Part shown: positions 19,717-33,558 of the stretch, in pieces
Numbering within the stretch: position 1 is the first letter of the stretch
How the letters are laid out: each line of letters opens with the position of its first letter
Source: Streptomyces sp. Tue 6430
GTDB taxonomy: Bacteria > Actinomycetota > Actinomycetes > Streptomycetales > Streptomycetaceae
Assembly: GCA_021568835.1 (NCBI GenBank)
Contig: JAKGSH010000001.1
Location: forward strand, 310,001-374,000
Direction of reading: 5' to 3'
Length of the DNA stretch: 64,000 nt
Program-made: the position numbers and the translations under genes
The notes under the pieces: generated by a model
What the model was told of the DNA's origin: nothing
The model's input: the letters and a program-made list of their open reading frames with translations, nothing else
Database searches by the model: none

Positions 19717-22316
19717 TCACGCGGCTCCGAAGGCGGTGAACGCCCACCCCGTCGCCTGGTGCAGGGCGTCCCGGCAGGGCGGCGCGGGCGTCGCGCAGTG
19801 CCTCCGCCAGGGACAGGCCGGCGCTGACCCCCTTGTGCAGGGCCAGCATCAGCGCGACCACCGCCTCGTCGTTGACCGGGGCGCTGCTCGCCACCACCCC
19901 GGCCGTGCCGAGCGGCAGCAACGCCGTGACCAGGCCGAGGAGTTCGTCGGCGCCCACCGAGGCGAGGCGGGCGGTGTCGCAGCTGGAGAGGATGATCCGG
20001 TACGGACTGCGGGCCAGGCGCTCGAAGTCGTGCACGATCAGCGGGCCGTCGGCCATGCGCAGGGACGAGAACATGGGACTGTCCGCCCGGAAGGTGCCGT
20101 GCGCGGCGATGTGCGCCAGCGCGGCCCCGTCCAGCTCCGCCAGCACCCGCGGCACCCGCGCGTCCGCGTGCTCCAGCACCGTCGGCCTGCCGTACCGGCC
20201 CGCCACCTCGGGCACCTCGGCACCCCCGGACGCCAGGCCGGGACCCCGCACCAGCACGTGCCGCCCGCCCGGCACGGGGTCGGTCTCCCGGGCCCGCAGC
20301 CAGCTGCTCGCCGACGGCGACACGCTGAGCACCCGCTCCCGCAGGGCCGGCAGCAGCGCCCACGGCACCTGGTGCAGCCGGGCCGGGGGACGATCACGAC
20401 CGGGCCGGGCCCCAGCCGCGCGGCGGCCTCGCCCAGCAGCAGGCTCTCCAGCCGCCGGCCGGCCGCCTCCACCACCGGCAGCCGCGCGTCCGCGCCGGGG
20501 TGCGCCAGCCGCCGCAGCCCGGCCTGCACGTGCTCGGCCTCCCGCTCCGCCTCGGCCACCGGCCCGCCCGCGAACCTGCGCACCCGCCCGCCCCCGCAGA
20601 GCAGCACCTGCACCCGCCCGTCCAGTACGGCGAGCTCCACCAGCCGCACGTCGCCGAGCCGGTCCAGGAGCCGGCCCGCGTCGAACCGGTCACCGTCCCC
20701 GGGGGACTCGCCCCGGATGTGCAGGGTGCGGGAGCGGATCTCCCGCTCCAGCCGGCGCTGCTCGCGCTCCAGCGTCGGCACCGGACGGCCGTCCATCCGC
20801 GCGCCCTCCGCGCGGGCGGCGATCTCGCGGTAGGCGGTCAGCCCGCTGACCAGCGCGGCATCGGCCGGCGGTCGGGTGGGCGGCGCCGACAGGACGGTGG
20901 CCCGCCAGCGCTCGCTCCACGCCAGCAGCCGTCGCGGCCCGCCCCGTTCCAGGCTCACCTGCTGGGCGAGCGCGGCGAGTTCGGCTCCCTGGGCGGTGGC
21001 GCGGGCCCGCAGCTCGGAGGCGCCCAGCGTGGTGCGGTGGTCGTCGAGGACGTCGAGGCCGCGCCGGCAGGCCTCCAGGACGCCCCGCTCCGAACCGGTC
21101 GCCCGCGCCCACAGCGCCTGCGCCGCCCAGCCCGTCATCCGCGCCAGCGGCGGCCCGCTGCGCCGGCTGCGCGCGGCGACCGCCAGGTAGCGTTCGGCGT
21201 CGTCGGTCCAGTGCAGGTCCAGCGCGATCCGGCCCGCCAGCAGCCAGCCCTCCGGCGCGGCGGGCGCCCCGAAGGACGACAGCCGTTCCGCCACCCGCAC
21301 CGCGTCCGCGACCAGCCGCCCCGAACTCCGCCCGGTCGCCACCCGCGCCTCGATCAGCACGAGTCGGGCGTGCGCCTCCCACCAGGTGCGGCGCTGTCCG
21401 GCGAACAGTCGCACGGCCAGCGCCGCCCGCGTGGTCGCCGTGCCCGGATCGCCCGCCAGCCGGGCCGCCTTCGCCGCGGCCAGCAGCAGTTCCGCCTTGC
21501 GGGTGGACTGCCCGCCGATCCCGTCGAGGACCGTGATCGCCGCGTCGGCCTCGGTCAGCGCCTCGGGCGCCAGCCCGGCCGCCATCAGCACCTCGCAGCG
21601 CCGGATGTCCAGCATGAAGGTGGGCGTACCCAGCTTGGCGTACCGCTCCTCGGCCTCGTCCAGCAGCCGCAGCGCCGCCGGTACGTCCCCCGAGCGGAAC
21701 GCGGCGAGCCCCTGCTCTCCACCGCGTCGGCCTTGTCGTGCTCCTGGCCGGTGGTGTCCCACAGGGCCTCGGCGGCCGTGAAGTCGGCGTCGGCCCGGTC
21801 CACCGCGCCGAGCGCCAGGTGCACGGTGGCGCGCAGGGTGAGGGCGCGCGCCGTCCAGATGACGTCGTCCGCCTGCCGCAGCACGGTGATCGCCCGGCGC
21901 AGGTCGTCCAGCGCCTCGCGGTGATGGCCCAGCACCCACCAGGAGTACGCCCGCCGGTACCGCACCCGCGCGCGGGTGTGCCCCGTACCGCGCTCGATGC
22001 CCCGCTCGAACGCCGCCAGGCCCTGCCGGGTGCGGCCCGCGTGGACCAGGGCCACGCCGAGGGTGGCCAGGACGTCCGCCTCCCGCTCCGCGGAGTCGGC
22101 GCGCGCCGCCAGCGTGCGGGCGCGCCGCAGGTGGTCCAGGGCGAGACGCAGGTCGCCCCAGTCCCGCTGCCAGATGCCGATCACCTGGTGGGCGACCGAG
22201 GCGTGCAGGGGCGGGGGATCGGTGTGGAGCACTGCCTCCGCCCGTGCCAGGGCGTCGTTGGGGGCGGCGAACACCAGGGGCAGCAGTTCGAGCACCGTGT
22301 CGTTTCCCGCTGTCAC
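19717..22316 (-). CDS. TPR-CHAT protein (caspase-like peptidase)
   Basis: About 860 residues when joined across frame slips near 21730, 20390 and 19760. The N-terminal ~600 residues are TPR-like helical repeats (DLRLALDHLRRARTLAARAD, GHHREALDDLRRAITVLRQA). The C-terminus is a CHAT peptidase domain with both catalytic residues: His in ALAHIAAHGTFRAD and Cys in RIILSSCDTAR. It ends ATGWAFTAFGAA. Start GTG 22316 is the first good start in frame. It is divergent from a subtilase/sigma-factor operon and convergent with the LuxR gene. TPR-CHAT proteins are sensors or effectors in several bacterial conflict and cell-death systems. Confidence 0.85.
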
Positions 22317-22617
22317 CCCACGGATGGTAGTGCTCCGGTCGCATGTCACACAGGGCCGAGGTCGTTTCGGGTTGTACTTGTGAGACGCCGCGTCAACGGG
22401 ACGCGCACACCGCCCGTCCTGCGTCCCTCGAAGCGAGGCCGCGCACCGTCCGTCGTACACCTCTCGAAGCGAGGCCTCGTACCGCCGGGCGCCGCCGCGT
22501 ACGCCGAGGGCGCGCGGCCGCAACCGCGCCCCTCCCCGCTGTCGTCGCACCACCTGTATCAGACAGGGGTCCCGCGGGTCTGTATAGACGACCACCGGGT
22601 TCAGGGGAGGACGGGTC
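22317..22617. other. Divergent control region between CHAT and subtilase genes, with two short hairpins
   Basis: CCTCG-AAG-CGAGG at 22426-22438 and a second copy CTCG-AAG-CGAG at 22463-22473 form a direct repeat of a small stem-loop. The rest shows no gene. GGGGAGGAC just before 22618 is the subtilase ribosome site. Confidence 0.6.
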
Positions 22618-24053
22618 ATGGCGCCACGGAGATTCCACGAGCAGTTCGGTCAGATCCAACGCGCGCTGCCGGGCGTGCCGTTGGCGATGGGCCCGGACGA
22701 CTCCGCCGAGTTCATCTACGAGAAGGGCGTCGTCCTCGCGCGCGACGGCGAGGAGGCCCGGGTCGTCGAGGACGCCGTCCGCACCCACTTCACCGCGGCC
22801 CCCGACCTCACCCCCGACCACGTGCGCCGGGCCGGACCGCAGGCCAACCGCTCCGGCATCACCCGCATCCAGGTCGCCGACCCCGGCCAGGGCGTGCCCG
22901 GCACGGACCGCGCCGTCGCGGGCGCCCTGCGCGCCCTGCGGGGCACCGAGGACCGCGCGGGCCGCCGGCTGGTCAGCCGCAACCACGTGGTGTCCATCGC
23001 GGTCAACGCCTGCCCCGGCGACGAGCCGGTGCCCGCCGCCTACGACGCGACACCCAACCCGGCCCCGGCGCAGGCCACCCACGACCCGGCCGGCGCCGTC
23101 GGCGTGCTCGTCGTCGACACCGGCCTGATGCACGACCACCGCTCCTACCCCCTCCTCGCCCGCACCGACGGCGACGCGCAGATCCGGGAGACCGACGACG
23201 ACGGCGTGCTCCAGCAGTACGTGGGCCACGGCACGTTCATCGCCGGGCTCGTCGCGGCCGTCGCCCCCGGCACCGACATCACCGTGCGCAACACCCTCAA
23301 CGACGCCGGCGCGATCCTCGAGTACGACTTCGGCGACAAGCTGTTCGAGGCCGTCGAGCAGGGCGGCTGGCCCGACATCCTCAGCCTCTCCGCCGGCACC
23401 TCCAACGGCCGCGTCGACGGCCTGCTCGGCGTCGCCGCCTTCATGGACGAACTGCGCTCACAGCACACCCTGTTGGTGGCCGCCGCGGGCAACAACGCCA
23501 GCGCCACGCCCTTCTGGCCCGCCGCCTACGCCGCCCTGCCCGAGTACGCGGACGCGGTGCTGTCGGTCGGCGCGCTGCGCGGCGACGGCGAGTTCGGCGC
23601 CTGCTTCAGCAACCACGGCCCCTGGGTACGGGTCTACGCCCCGGCGAGCGCCTCACCAGCGCCCTCACCGGCTTCGGCAGCCCCGTCCCGTACGTGTACC
23701 AGCACTCCACCTACGACGAGTGCCGCTACGGCTTCACCTACGCCTGCACCTGCCAGTTCCCGCGCCACACCGGGGTGTTGAGCGAGGAGCGGGCGGCCGG
23801 CGCGGGCAAGCCCGACCAGGTCATGTTCGAAGGACTGGCCTCCTGGAGCGGAACCTCCTTCGCGACGCCCGTCGTCGCCGGACTCGTCGCCGCGCACATG
23901 ACGGCCAACGGCCTGACCGACCCGCGCGCCGCCGCCCGCGAACTCCTCGCCGCCCACGCCGAATCGGCCGAGGTGCGCGGAGCCCACGTGCCGGCGCTGC
24001 TGCCGGCCACCTGGACGCCGGTGCCCGTCGGGCTGCCGGCCGTGCCGGCGTGA
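22618..24053 (+). CDS. S8 family subtilisin-like serine protease, intracellular
   Basis: About 478 residues when joined over a one-base loss at about 23643 (CCCC where five C are needed). The triad is complete: Asp in VLVVDTGL (about 167), His in YVGHGTFIAG (about 204), Ser in SGTSFATPVVAG. The N-terminal 150 residues are a non-catalytic region with no signal peptide, so it should act in the cytoplasm. First gene of a rightward set with the sigma factor and small protein, divergent from TPR-CHAT. A CHAT/subtilase pairing suggests a proteolytic cascade. Confidence 0.88.
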
Positions 24054-24123
24054 GGGTGTCATGAGGTCCGGGTGCGGCCCCGTCACGGCGTACGATGACG
24101 TGCCGTACACAAGGGGTGGGACC

Positions 24124-24699
24124 GTGGACCGTAGTGAAGTCGGCGCGCTCGTCCGGTCCGCCGTCGACGGCGACACGGCGGCCTGGAAGGCGATCGTGGA
24201 AGGGCTGAGCCCACTGGTGTGGTCCGTCGTGCGCGCGCACCGGCTCTCCGACGCCGACGGGCACGAGGTGTACCAGACCGTGTGGTTCCGGTTCGCCCAG
24301 AACCTCGGGCGGATCCGCGAACCCGACAAGGCGGGTTCCTGGCTGGCGAGCACCGCGCGCAACGAGTGCCTGAAAGTGATCAAGAGCCTGCGCCGGCTCA
24401 CCCCGACGGACGATCCCCAGCTGCTCGACCGGGTCAGCGAGGACCGTACGCCGGAACAGTCGGTGCTGGACTCGGAGGAGGCGGCCGCGCAGAGTGAGCG
24501 CGTCCGCCACCTCTGGCAGGAGTTCGAGGCGCTCGGTGAGCGCTGCCGGCAGTTGCTGCGGGTGCTGATCTCCTCGCCGCCGCCCAGCTACCAGGAGGTC
24601 TCGGCCGCCCTGGGCATCGCCGTGGGCAGCATCGGACCGATGCGCCAGCGATGCCTGCGCCGCCTGCGGGCCCGACTCGACGCACGGGGAGCCCTGTGA
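24124..24699 (+). CDS. ECF-like sigma-70 family RNA polymerase sigma factor
   Basis: 191 residues from GTG 24124 (GGGGTGGG upstream). Region 2 is seen in DADGHEVYQTVWFRFAQNLG and ASTARNECLKVIKS. Region 4 helix-turn-helix is SYQEVSAALGIAVGSIGPMR followed by QRCLRRLRARL. It lies 70 bases after the subtilase and overlaps the next gene by GTGA. No classical anti-sigma with a membrane span is present; the downstream small protein is the only candidate partner. Confidence 0.9.
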   Translation: MDRSEVGALVRSAVDGDTAAWKAIVEGLSPLVWSVVRAHRLSDADGHEVYQTVWFRFAQNLGRIREPDKAGSWLASTARNECLKVIKSLRRLTPTDDPQLLDRVSEDRTPEQSVLDSEEAAAQSERVRHLWQEFEALGERCRQLLRVLISSPPPSYQEVSAALGIAVGSIGPMRQRCLRRLRARLDARGAL

Positions 24700-25204
24700 A
24701 CCACATGGACGACGACCTGGACGACGGCGCCTTCGACGACGGCGCCCTCGACGGCACCCGCCACGACGCGGAGTCCGGCCACACGCGCCTGGAGGCGGAA
24801 CTGCGCGAGGCCGCCGCGATCCTCGATCCGGTACCGGCCGAACTGCGCCGGCTCGCCGTCGAGGCCTACGCGCTGCACGACCTCGACGCGAAGATCGCCG
24901 AGCTGACCTTCGACTCACTGGTCGACGCCATCCCGGTCAGGGGAGCGGTGGACGTCCCGCGGATGCTCACCTTCCACACCGGCGGGCTCACCGTCGACGT
25001 CGAGGTGACCTCCCACGGCATCATGGGCCAGCTGCTGCCCCGCAGTCCGCCTCCGTCGAGGTCCTCGACGGCCCCCGCGCCGGAGCGGCCCTGACCGCCG
25101 ACGACATGGGCCGCTTCACCAGCGAGGCCCGGCCCACCGGCCCGTTCGCCCTGCGCCTGCGCGCGGGCGGCGAGGTGGTGGTCACCGAGTGGACGCGCGC
25201 CTGA
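24696..25204 (+). CDS. Small acidic protein co-translated with the sigma factor, function unknown
   Basis: About 169 residues; start GTG overlaps the sigma factor stop, with ATG 24705 an alternative. A very acidic Asp/Gly start (MDDDLDDGAFDDGALDG), then a helical middle and a beta-rich C-terminus (GLTVDVEVTSHGIMGQLLPR, then FALRLRAGGEVVVTEWTRA after a one-base loss near 25043). No membrane span or zinc motif. It could be a soluble anti-sigma or an adaptor for the CHAT/subtilase proteins; not assigned. Confidence 0.7.
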
Positions 25205-25403
25205 CGCCGTCCACCACGTGACCGCGGCCGCCCGGCGGGACCCCGGCTCACCGGGCTCCGGCCTGTCGGGGGCGTGGCCCCGGGGTGCGCCCGTTCGGGC
25301 GGGTGTCTCGGTCTCGCCGTGCCGGGTGGGCGCGCCCGGACACACCTCCGCCCCGGCCGGGCGGTGCACCGGTCGAGGCGGAGGTCCAGCGGGCGGGCGA
25401 GTG

Positions 25404-27659
<2,256 letters not shown>

Positions 27660-27839
27660 TCAAGATATCTCGTGACCGACCCGGACTCGACAGGACCCCA
27701 CGGCGGCCGGTCCTTTCCGGACCGGCAGCCGGACCTCGAGCCGTCCGCACCCCGAGCCGTCCGGACCCCGGGGTCCGAAGCCGTGCCGGGGCGTCCAGGG
27801 TGTCCGGGCCGGCCGGGGTGTCCGGGCCGGTCGGCGGGA

Positions 27840-28931
27840 TCAGTCGTGCAGGGCCGCGGGCGGCACCAGGTCGTCCCCCGTGCGCTGCTGCGGGATGACC
27901 ACCGCGCCCTGCTGGAGCGCCACGGTGCGGGTGGGCGCCGGGATGCGGATGCCCTCGGCGTGGTAGCGGCGGTGCAGGCGCTTGACGAACTCGTGCTTGA
28001 TCCGGAACTGGTCGCTGAACTCGCCGACGCCGAGGATCACCGTGAAACCGATCCGGGAGTCGCCGAAGGTGTGGAAGCGCACCAGCGGCTCGTGGTCGGG
28101 CACGGCGCCGGTGATCTCGGTCATCACCTCGGTGACCACCTCGCAGGTGACCCGCTCGACGTGCTCCAGGTCGCTGTCGTAGGCGACGCCCACCTGCACC
28201 AGGATGGTCAGCTGCTGCTCGGGGCGCATGAAGTTGGTCATGTTCGACTTGGCGAGCTGTCCGTTGGGGATGACCACCAGGTTGTTGGAGAGGGCGCGCA
28301 CCGTCGTCTGCCGCCAGTTTATGTCTTCGACGTAGCCCTCCTCGCCGCTGCTGAGCCGGATGTAGTCGCCGCGCTGCACGGTCTTGGAGGCGAGGATGTG
28401 GATGCCGGCGAAGAGGTTCGCGAGGGTGTCCTGGAGGGCCAGCGCGACGGCCAGACCGCCGACGCCGAGGGCGGTCAGCATCGGCGCTATCGAGATGCCG
28501 AGGCTCTGGAGCGCGACCAGGAAGCCGAGCGCCAGGACCAGCACCCGCGTGATGTTCACGAAGATGGTGGCGGATCCGGCCACACCGGAGCGGGCGTGGG
28601 TGACGCTCTGCACCAGCCCGGCGATCACCCGGGCCGCCGACACCGTCACCGCGAAGATCAGCAGGACGGTCAGGCACTGGTTGACGGTGTGCTGGACGGG
28701 CCTGGTCAGCGGCAGCACGGCCGCCGCGGCCGCCCCGCCGCCCACCAGCGCCGCCCACGGCACGACCGTGCGCAGCGCGTCCACGACGACGTCGTCGCCG
28801 CTCCACCTGGTGCGCTTGGCGTGCTTGGCCAGCCAGCGCAGCAGTGTCCGTGACGCGAACGCCACCAACAGGCCCGCGGCGAGGGCGATTCCGGCCAGGA
28901 CGGCGTCGTCGAGGGTCAGCGTGCGGTTCAC
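27840..28931 (-). CDS. MscS-family mechanosensitive ion channel
   Basis: 363 residues from GTG 28931. Hydrophobic spans lie at about 9-30, 52-75, 85-110 and 130-160. The pore-lining helix is seen as LTALGVGGLAVALALQDTLA, followed by the MscS beta domain (QRGDYIRLSSGEEGYVEDIN) and a C-terminal alpha/beta domain. Inner-membrane channel releasing solutes on hypo-osmotic shock. Lies 216 bases downstream of the isocitrate dehydrogenase start on the same strand. Confidence 0.93.
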   Translation of the reverse strand: MNRTLTLDDAVLAGIALAAGLLVAFASRTLLRWLAKHAKRTRWSGDDVVVDALRTVVPWAALVGGGAAAAAVLPLTRPVQHTVNQCLTVLLIFAVTVSAARVIAGLVQSVTHARSGVAGSATIFVNITRVLVLALGFLVALQSLGISIAPMLTALGVGGLAVALALQDTLANLFAGIHILASKTVQRGDYIRLSSGEEGYVEDINWRQTTVRALSNNLVVIPNGQLAKSNMTNFMRPEQQLTILVQVGVAYDSDLEHVERVTCEVVTEVMTEITGAVPDHEPLVRFHTFGDSRIGFTVILGVGEFSDQFRIKHEFVKRLHRRYHAEGIRIPAPTRTVALQQGAVVIPQQRTGDDLVPPAALHD

Positions 28932-29114
28932 CGGTCGCCTCCGGAGGGAAGGTCCGCGGCGAAGGGGGGCGCCGACGGCCGGATGTGATGTGTCGTCACG
29001 TGGGTCACCTGCTCGGTTCCGGGAAGTGCGAAGTGCGGTCGCGCCCGTCCCGTGCACGGACGCGACCGCTCATCCTGCCGTATCCCCGACGGCCGTTCGT
29101 ACCCGGTGACCGGT

Positions 29115-30658
29115 TCAGACGATGCCTTCGGCCAGCTCCGCCTGCTCCTTGTCCGAGCCGTACGCCGCCGTCGTGGGCGTGCCGTAGGAACGGCGGGCCA
29201 CGAACCACCACACCGTGGCGAGGACCAGCACGACGACGAGCGCGAGGGACGCGTAGTTCATGGTGTCCGCCGTCACCGGTGACGACTGCGGCAGGCAGAA
29301 CAGCACCGTCACACAGGCCACCCACACCACGGCGACCCAGCCGACCGGCCTGCTCCAGCGGCCCAGGTTCCAGGGACCCGGCCGGAAACGGTCCCCGGCG
29401 CGCAGCCGCAGCAGGACGGGGATGGCGTACGCCGGCGTGATGCCGATGACGTTGATCGCGGTGACCGCGCCGTAGGCGGTCGCGGAGTACAGCGACGGCA
29501 GGGCCAGGACGCAGGCGACGGCGACCGACAGCCACACCGCGGCGACCGGGGTCTGGGTGCGGGCGCTGACCTTGCGCCACAGGTGCGAGCCCGGCAGGGC
29601 GCCGTCCCGGCTGAACGCGAACACCATCCGGCTGGCCGCGGCGACCTCGGCGTTGCCGCAGAACAACTGGGCGACGATCACGACGAGCAGCAGCGCGCTC
29701 GCCCCGTCCGTGCCGAGCCCGTCCAGGAGGATCTGCGCGGGCGGCACGCCGGTCGCGGTGGCGCGCGTGGCGTCGTAGTCCTGGATGGCGAAGGTGAGGC
29801 CCGCCAGGAGCGCGAAGCCCGCCACCCAGGACACCCAGATCGAGCGGACGATGCCGCGCGCCGCGGACACCGACGCGTTGGCGGTCTCCTCCGACAGGTG
29901 CGCCGAGGCGTCGTAGCCGGAGAACGTGTACTGGGCCAGCAGCAGGCCGATCGCCGCCACGTACACCGGGTTCTCCCAGCCGGTGTCGTTGACGAACTCA
30001 CCGAAGACGAACGACGGGGAGCGGTGGTGGTCGGGGACGACGGCCAGCGCCCCGACGATGAGCGCCACCCCGGCCAGGTGCCACCACACGGAGACCGAGT
30101 TCAGGACGCTGACCAGGCGTACCCCGAACAGGTTCAGCACGGCGTGCAGCAGCAGGATCGCCATGAAGATCAGCATCGTCTTCTCCGGCGTCGGCTCGAA
30201 GCCCCACTGGAGGTTGGCGAACGCCCCCGCGAACAGGGCGGCGCCGTAGTCGATGCCGGCGATCGCGCCGAGCAGCCCGAGCAGGTTCAGCCAGCCGGTG
30301 TACCAGCCCCAGCGGCGCCCGCCGAGCCGGTCCGCCATGTAGTACAGGGCGCCGGACGTCGGGTACGCGCTGGTGACCTCGGCCAGCGCGAGCCCCACGC
30401 AGAGCACGAACAGCCCCACCCCGGCCCAGCCCCACAGCATCACGGCGGGACCGCCCGCACCCATGCCGAAGCCGTACAGGGTCATGCAGCCGGAGAGGAT
30501 CGAGATGACGGAGAAGCTGATCGCGAAGTTGCCGAAGCCGCCCATGCGGCGGGCCAGCACGGGCCGGTAGCCCAGTTCACGCAGCCGCTGCTCCTCGTCG
30601 GGCCGCGGGACGGGGGTGAGAGCCGTGGCGGGGCCGGTGGTTCGGTAGTGCCGGACAT
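29115..30658 (-). CDS. APC-superfamily amino-acid permease
   Basis: About 513 residues with roughly 12 hydrophobic spans. ATG 30658 has GGAGG upstream. A one-base loss near 30625 separates MSGTTEPPAP from the conserved PDEEQRLRELGYRPVLARRM. The motif region GFGNFAISFSVISILSGCMT, then EVTSAYPTSGALYYMADRLG, is typical of the amino-acid/GABA/choline permease branch. Imports an amino acid or GABA-like amine; specificity cannot be told. Preceded on the same strand by an unknown protein gene 47 bases away. Confidence 0.9.
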
Positions 30659-30705
30659 GCCAAATCCTCCGAAGGATGGTCGGACGGGTAGGTGGTGACG
30701 GGCCG

Positions 30706-31700
30706 TCAGTCGGAAACGGACCGCGCGGCCCGGTGGCAGCGGGCGCGGGCCTGGAGGAACACCTGCGCGGCCTGGCCGTGATCGCCGGGCACCGCGGTGC
30801 GGTAGGCCCAGGGCAGGGGCGTGCGGTAGGGGCCGATCGCGTCGAACACCCGGGCCGCGTCGGCGAACCGGTGCGCTCCCCACAGCGCGTGGGCGAGGTG
30901 GTTCAGGTCGAGCGGGGAGCGTTCGGCGGCGGCGCTGCGCCCGAACCACGCGGTGTGCGCGCGCAGCGCCTCACGGGCGGCGTCGTCGGCCACCCAGTGC
31001 AGGTCGAGGGCGGCCTCCCGTCCGCCGCCGCGCCGGTAGCGCTCGACCCGGACGTACAGCGGCAGGACGTGCAGCGCCGAGCCCGGCGGGGCGCCCTCGG
31101 CCGCCAGGTGGGCGAAACCGGCCGCCTCCGCCAGCCGTTCGGACGCCGCGCGCGCGTAGAGGAACTGGAGCATGCGGTGGTAGGCCTCGCGGTTGTACGG
31201 GTCGCGCTCGACGGCCTCCGCCAGCAGCCCCCACGGGCCGGGCGGCAGGGCGGGGTCCGGCGGCGGCGCCCGGTGCTCCTCCCACGACTGCTCACGGTCC
31301 AGCTGGGCCAGGGCCAGCAGGCACACCCACGGCACCGGGTCGGCCGGCGCGGCGCGGGCGGCGCTCTGGCTCATGTCCCAGGCCTCGATCCACAGTTCGT
31401 GCGTACGGCGGTGCCGCTCGCGGTGCGCGCGCAGGGCCCGCTCGACGGCGACCCGCGCCGCCATCACGGCGGCCGGCACACTGTCCGGCTCCTCGGCGAG
31501 CCAGGCCCGGACCACATCGGTCCCGGCCGCCCCGCGGCGAGCACCTGGGTGCGCTGTGTCCACTGCCACCACCGCGTCGTGCGCTCCAGCAGGGTCCGCA
31601 TCGACAGCCAGCGGCCGGTGCGCACCTCCTGGAGGGCGGCCCGCAGTTCGCCGTCGTGCCCCGCGGGATCGTAGGCGGGGGGTGCTCCGTCTCTGGCCAT
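30706..31700 (-). CDS. Conserved protein of unknown function, helical repeat type
   Basis: About 331 residues when joined over a one-base loss near 31540. Starts MARDGAPPAYDPAGHDGELR. Rich in Ala, Arg and Trp with helix-repeat spacing (DREQSWEEHR, ERDPYNREAYHRMLQFLYAR, DLNHLAHALWGAHRFADAAR), suggesting a TPR-like solenoid. No catalytic motif, signal or membrane span. Same strand as the permease and 47 bases upstream of it, so probably co-transcribed. Confidence 0.75.
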
Positions 31701-31996
31701 CAGCCGCTCACCCCCGGTCGGGGAACGGGCCGGACGGCAGGGTGGAGTAACAACAGCCCTCCTCGGGGCGGCAGATGAGGAGATCGCCTGGGTCGGCGGT
31801 CACTATAGGGCCCGGCCCGCACCCCTCACACCCGTTTCCGGATCGATCCGACCAGGCTTGGTGATACTGCAACTGAGCGGTGATCAGGCGGCGTTGGAGC
31901 GGCCGGATCGATGCAGGTCGGGACGGCCGGCGCCGCTTGACGGGGCGGGCCGCCGGACGGCAGGCTGAGGCCGCCGATCACCGAGGAGGGGACGTG

Positions 31997-33558
31997 ATGA
32001 CGGGTCCGGTACTTGCCGTCGACCAGGGCACGTCCGGCACCAAGGCCCTGGTCCTCTGCCCCGAACGCGGCGTCCTGGGAACCGGGTTCGCGGCCGTACG
32101 CCCCCGCCACCTGCCCGGCGGCCGCGTCGAGGTGGACCCGGCCGAGCTGTACGCCTCGGTGCTGGACGCCGGCCGGCGCGCGCTGGCCGAGGCCGGTGAG
32201 CCCGTCACGGCGCTCGGCCTCGCCAACCAGGGCGAGACCGTCCTCGCCTGGGACCCGGCGACGGGCCGCCCGCTCACCAACGCCCTCGTCTGGCAGGACC
32301 GCCGCGCGGATGCCCTGTGCGCCGAACTGGCCCCGCACGCAGAGGAGTTGCGGGAGCTGACCGGCCTGCCCGTCGACCCGTACTTCGCCGCCCCCAAGAT
32401 GGCCTGGATCCGCCGTCACCTGACCACCCGGGGAGTCGTCACCACCAGCGACGCCTGGCTCACGCACCGCCTCACCGGCGCCTTCGTCACCGACGCGGCG
32501 ACCGCCGGCCGCACCCAGCTCCTCGACCTCGACCGGGTCACCTGGTCCCCCGCGCCCTCGGCCTCTTCGGGCTCGACGGGGAACGGCTCCCGGAGATCGT
32601 CGACAACGCCCAACTTATCGGGACGACAAGCGAGTTCGGGTACGACATCCCGCTCACCGGCCTCGCCGTCGACCAGCAGGCCGCCCTCCTCGCCCAGCGC
32701 GTCACCGCACCCGGAACCGCCAAGTGCACCTACGGCACCGGGGCGTTCCTCCTCGCCCCGACCGGCGGCACGCCCCGGCGCGGCGCCTCGGGCCTGGTCA
32801 GCTGCGTCGCCTGGCGGCTCGCCGGACGCGCCGACTACTGCCTCGACGGCCAGGTGTACACCGCCGCCTCCGCCGTGCGCTGGCTCACCGACCTCGGCGT
32901 CATCGCGGGCGCCGCCGACCTCGACCCCGTCGGCGCGACCGTCCCCGACAGCGGCGGCGTCACCTTCGTCCCGGCGCTCGCCGGACTCGCCGCCCCCTGG
33001 TGGCGCGGCGACCTGCGCGGCTCCCTGACCGGACTCGGCCTGGACACCACCCCGGCCACCTGGTGCGCGCCCTGTGCGAGGGCCTGGCCGCCCAGGTCGT
33101 CGAGCTGGCCGAGGCCGCCGCGGCCGACCTCGGCACCCCCTGACCCTGCTGCGCGTCGACGGCGGCCTGACCCGCTCCGCCCTGCTCATGCAGACCCAGG
33201 CCGACCTGCTGCAACGCCCGGTCGAGGTGTCCGCCCTGCCCGACGCGACCGCCCTCGGCGTGGGCGCCCTGGCCCGCCTCGGCGCCGCCGACGGCACGAC
33301 CCTCGCCGAGGCGCTCCCGAGACCGAGCCGTCGGCGGTGTACGAGCCCCGCGTCACGGCCGACGAGGCGGCGGACCGCCTGGGCCGCTTCCGCGCCGCGG
33401 TGACGGCCCTGCTGGACGGTGCCCCCGACGTGACGGTGACCGCCGAGGGGCGGCCGGGGGGTGCCCCTGGTGTGTCGGTGGCCGCGGACGGTCTGCCGGG
33501 AGGTGCTCCTGATGCGACGGTGGCCGCGGACGGTCTGCCGGGAGGTGCTCCCGCATGA
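31997..33558 (+). CDS. FGGY-family carbohydrate kinase, glycerol-kinase-like
   Basis: About 505 residues when joined over one-base losses near 32555, 33062, 33140 and 33320. The N-terminal nucleotide domain begins AVDQGTSGTKALV; the substrate region has GLANQGETVLAWD and WQDRRAD; the C-terminal domain shows YGTGAFLL and LLRVDGGLTRSALLMQ. These match the GlpK/XylB family with glycerol kinase features. GAGGAGGGG precedes ATG 31997. The last ~40 residues are repeat-encoded (GGAPDATVAADGLPGGAPA) and not part of the family. Likely makes glycerol-3-phosphate for the oxidoreductases that follow. Confidence 0.85.

Noticed and set aside
27762..27777. Perfect palindrome CGGACCCCGGGGTCCG as a terminator upstream of the MscS stop region
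   Set aside because: No loop and no tail; it lies at the 5' side of the isocitrate dehydrogenase gene, so its role is unclear and chance in GC-rich DNA is likely.
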